A DNA stretch of 12,492 nt from Flavobacterium psychrophilum (lineage in GTDB: Bacteria > Bacteroidota > Bacteroidia > Flavobacteriales > Flavobacteriaceae), in the NCBI GenBank assembly GCA_020720185.1, contig DYPB01000063.1, forward strand, positions 1-12,492, read 5' to 3'. This document shows positions 7,350-12,492 of this stretch, one piece after another (the stretch's first letter is position 1; every line of letters starts with the position of its first letter). The notes under the pieces were generated by a model that was given only the letters and a program-made list of their open reading frames with translations, was not told where the DNA came from and searched no databases. The translations under genes and the position numbers were made by a program.

Positions 7350-7357
7350 CAAATTTA
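7350..7357 (-). promoter_or_regulatory. Candidate -7 element for the kdsD-tatC-lptB operon
   Basis: On the minus strand this reads TAAATTTG, a perfect TAnnTTTG, in the 90-bp gap between divergent kdsD and recQ. It would give a leader of roughly 50 nt before the TTG start. No TTG was seen at the expected -33 spacing, so support is partial. Confidence 0.35.
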
Positions 7358-7382
7358 AGTAAAAATTTACTATTAAATATAT

Positions 7383-9578
7383 ATGAATTCAAACGAAATA
7401 GATATTCATAAAGAACTTAAGAAATTCTTTGGCTTTAATCAATTTAAAGGATTACAAGAACAGGTTATTCGTAGCATTCTTGCAAAACAAAACACATTTG
7501 TAATAATGCCTACCGGAGGTGGAAAATCATTATGCTATCAACTTCCTGCTTTAATGCAAGAAGGTACTGCTATTGTAGTATCGCCTCTAATCGCTTTGAT
7601 GAAAAATCAAGTAGATGCTATCAGAAGTTTATCTTCAGAAATTGGTATTGCTCATGTTTTAAATTCATCTTTAAATAAAACTGAAATTGCACAAGTTAAG
7701 ACCGATATAACTGCTGGAATTACAAAATTATTATATGTAGCTCCAGAATCTTTAAACAAAGAGGAATACGCAGATTTTTTACAAAAAGTACCTATCTCAT
7801 TCGTAGCTATTGATGAAGCACATTGTATCTCTGAATGGGGACACGATTTTAGACCCGAATATAGAAATTTAAAAAATATTATTAAAAATTTAGGAAATGT
7901 TCCTATAATTGGACTAACAGCCACCGCTACCCCAAAAGTTCAAGAAGATATCTTAAAAAACCTTGATATGCCCGATGCAACTACTTTTAAAGCATCGTTT
8001 AATAGACCTAATTTATACTATGAAGTGCGTACAAAAACTAAAAATATTGAATCCGATATTATTAGATACATCAAACAACATAAAGGCAAATCAGGAATTA
8101 TTTATTGTTTGAGTCGTAAAAAAGTTGAATCCATTGCCGAGGTTTTGCAAGTAAATGGAATATCTGCCGTACCCTATCATGCTGGACTTGATGCAAAAAC
8201 AAGAGTCAAACACCAGGATATGTTCTTGATGGAGGATGTTGATGTTGTTGTTGCAACTATTGCTTTTGGAATGGGAATTGATAAACCCGATGTGCGATTT
8301 GTAATTCATCATGATATTCCAAAATCATTAGAAAGTTATTACCAAGAAACCGGCAGAGGTGGACGAGATGGAGGAGAAGGAAATTGTTTAGCTTACTATT
8401 CTTATAAAGATGTTGAAAAATTAGAAAAATTTATGGCTGGTAAACCTGTTGCCGAGCAAGAAATTGGATTTGCCTTATTACAAGAGGTTGTTGCATATGC
8501 AGAAACATCGATGTCTCGACGAAAATTTTTATTACACTATTTTGGAGAAGAATTTGACTCTGAAACAGGTGATGGAGCTGATATGGATGACAATATTCGT
8601 AATCCAAAAATAAAAGTTGAAGCACAGAAACAGGTTATAAAATTGCTTGAAGTTATTAGAGATACTAAACATATTTATAAATCTAAAGATATTGTCTATA
8701 CATTAACAGGAAGGGTAAACGCAGCAATTAAAGCTCATAAAACTGACACACAACCTTTTTTTGGATGTGGAGCTATGTTTGATGAGAAATACTGGATGGC
8801 ACTACTGCGGCAAGTTTTAGTTGATGGTTATTTATCAAAAGATATCGAAACTTACGGTATTATAAAAATAACTCAAAAAGGATTAGACTACATTAAAAAG
8901 CCTATTTCTTTTATGATGTCTGAAGACCATGAATATAATGAAACCGAAGACGAAGCAATTGAAACAGCCGCAAAATCAAGCGGAATTGCCGACGAAGTTT
9001 TAATGGGAATGTTAAGAGATTTGAGAAAAAAAGCCGCCAAAAAACATAGTGTGCCTCCGTTTGTGGTTTTTCAAGACCCATCACTGGAAGATATGGCACT
9101 CAAATACCCAATTTCATTGCAGGAAATGAGCAATATTCACGGAGTTGGAGAAGGAAAAGCAAAAAAGTATGGTACAGATTTCGTATTATTAATAGAAAAA
9201 TATGTTAATGAAAATGACATTATTCGCCCAAACGATTTAGTAGTAAAATCAACAGGAGTAAACTCCATAAATAAATTATATATCATTCAAAATATTGATA
9301 AAAAACTATCCTTGGATGTTATTGCAAAGGCAAAAGGAATGTCAATGGACACTCTGATTAAAGAAATGGAGCAAATTGTATATTCTGGAACAAAATTAAA
9401 TATTAAATATTGGATAGACGAAATATTAGACGATGACCAACAAGACGAAATTCACGAATATTTTATGGAATCAGAGTCCGATGATATTGAAATTGCTTTA
9501 AAAGAATTTGATGGTGATTATGATATTGATGATCTCCGATTAATGAGAATTAAATTCATAAGCGAGGTAGCGAATTAA
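7383..9578 (+). CDS. recQ: ATP-dependent DNA helicase RecQ with C-terminal extension
   Basis: This 731-residue superfamily 2 3'-5' helicase acts in recombination and fork repair. Motifs in order are GFNQFKGLQEQVI (motif 0, 17-29), Walker A TGGGKS (44-49), DEAH (144-147) with the RecQ aromatic-rich loop (CISEWGHDFRPEY), LTATATP (178-184), and HAGLD with ATIAFGMGIDKPDVRFVIHH and ETGRGGRDG (266-330). A winged-helix RQC region (about 408-520) and an HRDC domain (about 538-612, with NIHGVGEGKAKKYG) follow. Then come about 119 extra residues beyond the E. coli protein (609 aa). They hold a helical, possibly helix-turn-helix segment (about 640-665) and a very acidic end. The four zinc-ligand cysteines are absent: the aligned positions are Ser378, Thr395, Ala399 and Asp402. 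The 4-bp tail overlap with the opposing small gene suggests compact packing. Confidence 0.95.
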   Translation: MNSNEIDIHKELKKFFGFNQFKGLQEQVIRSILAKQNTFVIMPTGGGKSLCYQLPALMQEGTAIVVSPLIALMKNQVDAIRSLSSEIGIAHVLNSSLNKTEIAQVKTDITAGITKLLYVAPESLNKEEYADFLQKVPISFVAIDEAHCISEWGHDFRPEYRNLKNIIKNLGNVPIIGLTATATPKVQEDILKNLDMPDATTFKASFNRPNLYYEVRTKTKNIESDIIRYIKQHKGKSGIIYCLSRKKVESIAEVLQVNGISAVPYHAGLDAKTRVKHQDMFLMEDVDVVVATIAFGMGIDKPDVRFVIHHDIPKSLESYYQETGRGGRDGGEGNCLAYYSYKDVEKLEKFMAGKPVAEQEIGFALLQEVVAYAETSMSRRKFLLHYFGEEFDSETGDGADMDDNIRNPKIKVEAQKQVIKLLEVIRDTKHIYKSKDIVYTLTGRVNAAIKAHKTDTQPFFGCGAMFDEKYWMALLRQVLVDGYLSKDIETYGIIKITQKGLDYIKKPISFMMSEDHEYNETEDEAIETAAKSSGIADEVLMGMLRDLRKKAAKKHSVPPFVVFQDPSLEDMALKYPISLQEMSNIHGVGEGKAKKYGTDFVLLIEKYVNENDIIRPNDLVVKSTGVNSINKLYIIQNIDKKLSLDVIAKAKGMSMDTLIKEMEQIVYSGTKLNIKYWIDEILDDDQQDEIHEYFMESESDDIEIALKEFDGDYDIDDLRLMRIKFISEVAN

Positions 9579-9814
9579 TCCAAAAAAAACTCCCCACGAT
9601 GTGGTTTTAATAAATCTCTAACCATTATCATATCTTCTTGAAAAACAACCATATAGGCTATGGAATATAAATCGCTTTTAACCTCAAAACCTGTAATATC
9701 AAGTTGCAGGTTTTCTTTTTGTATAAACTCTTTTAAATGAATTTCATGATGTTCGGCGGTTTTTTCGGCAGTTGTGCCACGAAAATCCCAAATCAGTTTT
9801 ATTTTTTTTTGCAT
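9575..9814 (-). CDS. Small conserved-looking protein of unknown function (79 aa)
   Basis: I do not recognise a named family, although similar short proteins seem familiar from flavobacterial genomes. The frame fills the whole gap between recQ and the DUF3810 gene rather than shadowing another gene. Its spacing is operon-like: the ATG begins 3 bp after the upstream stop, and the last 4 bases overlap recQ. The 79 residues have no signal peptide or membrane segment, so a cytosolic protein is likely. Visible features are an opening strand KIKLIWDFRG (4-13), a His-rich helix TAEHHEIHLKEF (19-30), a strand-like SIAYMVVF (51-58), and the tail RDLLKPHRGEFF (66-77). The pattern of a strand, a helix and more strands fits a small alpha-beta fold. 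Real-gene confidence is good; function is unknown. Confidence 0.72.
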   Translation of the reverse strand: MQKKIKLIWDFRGTTAEKTAEHHEIHLKEFIQKENLQLDITGFEVKSDLYSIAYMVVFQEDMIMVRDLLKPHRGEFFLD

Positions 9815-9817
9815 TTT

Positions 9818-10879
9818 TTATAACTCTTTGTTTTTAAAATAGTTAATTGCCAAATCAACAAATCTATTGTAACTATTAATACCCTCTTTCTGATTATTTG
9901 ATTTAAGAAACTGGTCATAAAAAATTTCAAAACCATCGTCAATAAAACTGTGATATTTTAAATAAATTTCATCGTTTTCGTTATAATTTTTTAAAATTCC
10001 TTTATGTATGGTTCTCAACAATGCTTTTGCAGTTTCAGGGCTTTTAGCTCCTAAATTATTCAAACAATATTGCAATGCCATACAATATCCTGAATATTTA
10101 TAATACAAATTATTGTTTTTTATGGTTGCTAAAAATCCAATGAAATTACATTCATTTTCGCTCGCATATCCCAACTGATGTGCCATTTCGTGGCAAGAAG
10201 TAGATGGAAAATTATATCTTGGCAACAAACTATTTAATTGTGCTTCGTTAGTAAATGGATTCAAATAACCTCCAAAACCCATATAAGTTAAGGGCAAACT
10301 ATACAAGGAATTTTTAATTGATAAAGTGCTGAATTTAAAATAATTATACTCTCTATATAAGTTTTCATATCCATTCAAATTAATTACAAACGCTTCTTCT
10401 TTTAAATACGGAAAAACAATTTTTACACTATCATTTTTTGCAATTTCAAATTGTGTTTCATTAGCTTTTAAAATTAATCTTTTTGTGAAATTTACCAAAT
10501 CCGCATCTGAATATTCTCGCTCGATGTTCATTTTTTCAAAAAGTGGCTCTCTGTAATAATTAAAACCCCAAAGAATATGAAACAAAAAATAAAAAACCGA
10601 AAGAACGCTTAAAATTTTTAAAATATTATCTTTATAATTTGCTTGCCAATTATTTCTAACTTTCCAAAACCATTTGATTATCAATAAAATAAGTATTCCA
10701 TAAATACAATCGCCAACTGAAAAGGGAATCTTACCAAAAACAATTCTCGAAATTCTCGAAATATAAATGTACAATCCATTGCTATAAAATCGTTCTACAA
10801 ATTCTGGAAAAAGTTTCAAAATCTGTAAAAAAATGATTTGAAAAACAAGGAATATTGGTAAGAAATATCTTTTAGACAT
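9818..10879 (-). CDS. DUF3810 membrane protein with HExxH motif (putative zinc metallopeptidase)
   Basis: This 353-residue protein has three hydrophobic segments in its first third (about 6-25, 52-70 and 86-106). A soluble domain follows, probably on the outer face of the inner membrane. The segment HILWGFNYYREPL (101-113) is typical of DUF3810. In the soluble domain, HEMAH (230-234) is followed by QLGYASENE (235-243), so His230, Glu231 and His234 form a classic HExxH zinc site, with Glu241 or Glu243 as a possible third ligand. The loop GYLNPFTNEAQLNSLLPRYNFPSTS (205-229), which precedes it, looks like an active-site or substrate loop. I infer a membrane-anchored zinc peptidase; the substrate is unknown. 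The gene leads a two-gene unit with the 79-residue protein and is divergent from the dipeptidase gene. A perfect TAnnTTTG lies 16 bp before the ATG. Confidence 0.85.
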   Translation of the reverse strand: MSKRYFLPIFLVFQIIFLQILKLFPEFVERFYSNGLYIYISRISRIVFGKIPFSVGDCIYGILILLIIKWFWKVRNNWQANYKDNILKILSVLSVFYFLFHILWGFNYYREPLFEKMNIEREYSDADLVNFTKRLILKANETQFEIAKNDSVKIVFPYLKEEAFVINLNGYENLYREYNYFKFSTLSIKNSLYSLPLTYMGFGGYLNPFTNEAQLNSLLPRYNFPSTSCHEMAHQLGYASENECNFIGFLATIKNNNLYYKYSGYCMALQYCLNNLGAKSPETAKALLRTIHKGILKNYNENDEIYLKYHSFIDDGFEIFYDQFLKSNNQKEGINSYNRFVDLAINYFKNKEL

Positions 10880-10895
10880 TGAAAATTATTTTGCA

Positions 10896-10903
10896 CAAAA
10901 ATA
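10896..10903 (-). promoter_or_regulatory. Candidate -7 element for the DUF3810 gene
   Basis: TATTTTTG on the minus strand matches TAnnTTTG and ends 16 bp before the ATG. No upstream TTG at the normal spacing was seen, so only the -7 half supports this. Confidence 0.35.
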
Positions 10904-10936
10904 AAAAATAAATTAATATATTTGAAATGCTTTAAC

Positions 10937-10944
10937 TAAATTTG
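10937..10944 (+). promoter_or_regulatory. Candidate -7 element for the dipeptidase gene
   Basis: TAAATTTG is a perfect TAnnTTTG that ends 19 bp before the ATG of the M20 peptidase. The closest upstream TTG (10922-10924) is only 12 bp away, shorter than usual for a -33 element. Confidence 0.4.
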
Positions 10945-10963
10945 TAACTTATAAAAACAAACA

Positions 10964-12424
10964 ATGAATCAAGACATTAGAAACCTAGAACCCCAAAACC
11001 TTTGGAACAAATTTGCCGATTTGAATGCCATACCCCGCCCTTCTAAAAAGGAAGATCGAGTAATTGAGTTTATGAAAGCTTTTGGCGAAAGCCATGGGCT
11101 AGAAACTTTTGAAGATGAAATAAGAAATGTAATCATCAGGAAGCCCGCAACAACTGGAATGGAGAACCGCAAAGCAATAGTACTGCAAGGACACCTTGAT
11201 ATGGTGCATCAGAAGAATAATGATACCATATTTGATTTCGAAACTCAAGGAATTGAGATGCATATTGACGGCGATTGGGTAAAAGCAAACGGAACCACGC
11301 TTGGTGCCGACAACGGTCTTGGCGTAGCGATGATAATGGCGGTGTTAGAGTCCAAAACAATTAAACACCCTGCCATCGAGGCTTTGTTTACCATCGATGA
11401 AGAGACTGGAATGACGGGTGCATTGAACCTAAAAGGAGGAATTTTAAACGGAGAGATACTCTTAAATTTAGATACCGAGGAAGACGATGAAATAGATATA
11501 GGATGTGCAGGTGGCATTGATGTTACTGCCACCAGAACCTACAACGAAGAGGACACTCCAGAGGATTCTGTTGCCTATAACATAACCGTTAAGGGACTAA
11601 ATGGCGGTCATTCGGGGATGGATATCAACAAGGGATTAGGAAATGCCAACAAGATTATGAATCGTTTGCTTTTTAATGCCTTTGAAGACTTTGGGTTGCA
11701 GGTTGCCGAGATAAATGGAGGGAGTTTACGCAACGCTATCCCAAGAGAGAGCGTAGCAAAAGTAATTGTTGCAGGTATGTATCACGAAGCGTATCAATTT
11801 GATATGCAAGAGGTAATCAATGATATTAAAAACGAGTACAAAACAACCGAACCTAACCTAATTATAGAAATAACCGAGGCTGAATTGCCAAAAAAGGTGA
11901 TGGATTTAGGCGTACAGGAGGGAATTATAAGAAGTATTTATGCCGCACATAACGGAGTTTACAGAATGAGTGCCGATATGGAGAACTTGGTAGAAACCTC
12001 TAACAATGTTGCCAGAGTTTTAGTAAAAAACGGTACAATATCAGTGCAAAACCTAACCCGATCTTCGGTAGAAAGTGCCAAATATGACCTTGCCAATGCC
12101 TTGCGTGCCACCTTTGAGTTATGCGGTTGCGAAGTTGCCTTCGAAGGTTCGTATCCTGGTTGGAAACCCAACACAAAATCAGAGATATTAGATTTATTGG
12201 TAAGCATTTATGAGAAACAGAACCACGAAAAACCCAAAGTTGTTGCCTGTCACGCAGGATTAGAGTGCGGAATTTTAGGAACTAATTATCCAAATATGGA
12301 TATGATTTCATTTGGTCCGACCATTCACGGAGCACATAGCCCCGATGAAAGAGCAAATATCAAATCGGCACAAAAATTCTATAAATTTGTATTAGAAATT
12401 TTAGAAAATATACCAGAAAAGTAA
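10964..12424 (+). CDS. pepD: Aminoacyl-histidine dipeptidase (Xaa-His dipeptidase, M20 family)
   Basis: This 486-residue cytosolic zinc peptidase resembles E. coli PepD, which cleaves carnosine-like and other dipeptides. Zinc and catalytic motifs are visible: GHLDMV (76-81, ligand His77 and catalytic Asp79), ADNGLG (115-120, bridging Asp116), the EE pair in IDEETGM (144-150, Glu146 and Glu147), LNLDTEE (168-173, ligand Asp170) and IHGAHSPDE (454-462, ligand His455). The GLNGGHSGMDI segment (211-221) marks the start of the dimerisation or lid domain. The length matches PepD (about 485). The opening PQNLWNKFADLNAIPRPSKKE is also typical. No Shine-Dalgarno sequence is present; the ATG sits in an A-rich leader. 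The coding region is visibly less AT-rich than its neighbours, which may reflect high expression or different codon pressure rather than transfer. It is monocistronic here. Confidence 0.95.
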   Translation: MNQDIRNLEPQNLWNKFADLNAIPRPSKKEDRVIEFMKAFGESHGLETFEDEIRNVIIRKPATTGMENRKAIVLQGHLDMVHQKNNDTIFDFETQGIEMHIDGDWVKANGTTLGADNGLGVAMIMAVLESKTIKHPAIEALFTIDEETGMTGALNLKGGILNGEILLNLDTEEDDEIDIGCAGGIDVTATRTYNEEDTPEDSVAYNITVKGLNGGHSGMDINKGLGNANKIMNRLLFNAFEDFGLQVAEINGGSLRNAIPRESVAKVIVAGMYHEAYQFDMQEVINDIKNEYKTTEPNLIIEITEAELPKKVMDLGVQEGIIRSIYAAHNGVYRMSADMENLVETSNNVARVLVKNGTISVQNLTRSSVESAKYDLANALRATFELCGCEVAFEGSYPGWKPNTKSEILDLLVSIYEKQNHEKPKVVACHAGLECGILGTNYPNMDMISFGPTIHGAHSPDERANIKSAQKFYKFVLEILENIPEK

Positions 12425-12438
12425 ATTGAAATTTTATA

Positions 12439-12492
12439 ATTGATAATTGATAATTAAAAATTGATAATTGATAATTAAAAATTGATAATTGA
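12439..12492. repeat. Nested 7-bp/21-bp tandem repeat
   Basis: Starting 14 bp after the pepD stop, the sequence reads as consecutive 7-mers: ATTGATA, ATTGATA, ATTAAAA, the same three again, then ATTGATA and ATTGA at the window edge. The 21-bp block is therefore made of three related 7-mers and is perfectly repeated at least twice. The array continues past the right edge, so its size is unknown. It has stop codons and no coding sense. Similar AT-rich arrays occur between genes in flavobacterial genomes. Confidence 0.85.

Noticed and set aside
7652..9099. Leftward open frames antisense to recQ
   Set aside because: They sit inside a clearly coding helicase and show no domain, signal sequence or start context of their own.
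9586..9608. Possible terminator hairpin at the recQ end (CCAC/GTGG flanked by A and T runs)
   Set aside because: The core stem is only 4 bp and extending it needs a bulge of several bases. The sequence also encodes the KPHRGEFF tail of the small protein, so the apparent symmetry may be coincidental.
11136..12207. Several leftward open frames antisense to pepD (such as 11245-11532 and 11959-12207)
   Set aside because: All are contained in a gene with full M20 motifs. Its higher GC content makes opposite-strand stops rarer, so such frames are expected.
1..12492. Mobile element, phage, defence or CRISPR system
   Set aside because: No transposase, integrase, toxin-antitoxin pair, restriction gene, reverse transcriptase or spaced repeat array was found. 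RecQ and the HExxH protein have housekeeping-style neighbours.

Overview
The window looks like a chromosomal segment of a flavobacterium or close relative (Bacteroidota, Flavobacteriia). This rests on four things seen in the sequence. The DNA is very AT-rich. Gene starts lack Shine-Dalgarno sequences and sit behind A-rich leaders. Several leaders carry the Bacteroidota-type -7 promoter element TAnnTTTG. Several families are typical of the phylum: a PorV/PorQ-like outer-membrane protein, a DUF4105/Lnb-type lipoprotein N-acyltransferase, a DUF3810 membrane protein, and a RecQ with a long C-terminal extension. No mobile element, CRISPR array, tRNA or rRNA was seen.

Layout from left to right. Bases 1-185 are non-coding. 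A polyprenyl sugar-phosphate transferase (186-1577, +) runs tail-to-tail, with a 14-bp overlap, into a leftward pair: a PorV/PorQ-family protein (2707-3774) followed by a DUF4105/Lnb-like enzyme (1564-2685). A divergent gap of 135 bp separates these from a phosphatidylserine synthase (pssA, 3910-4614, +). Next comes a leftward envelope operon transcribed kdsD/kpsF, then tatC, then lptB (7292 down to 4692). Its first two genes overlap by one base. recQ (7383-9578, +) is divergent from kdsD. It overlaps by 4 bp, tail-to-tail, with a leftward pair: a DUF3810 membrane protein carrying HExxH (9818-10879) and a 79-residue protein of unknown function (9575-9814). A Xaa-His dipeptidase-like M20 peptidase (10964-12424, +) is followed by a nested 7-bp/21-bp tandem repeat that runs off the right edge.

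Most genes serve the cell envelope. They cover undecaprenyl-linked glycan initiation, phosphatidylserine/phosphatidylethanolamine synthesis, the Kdo branch of LPS synthesis, LPS export, folded-protein export, lipoprotein maturation and an outer-membrane barrel. This is mainly an ordinary core-genome region, and I did not find a convincing undescribed multi-gene system. The points most worth a second look are RecQ's loss of all four zinc-ligand cysteines, the HExxH motif in the DUF3810 protein, the unexplained 79-residue neighbour, the Lnb-like enzyme paired with a PorV-family gene, two TTG starts in the same ATTTTG context, and the terminal nested repeat.
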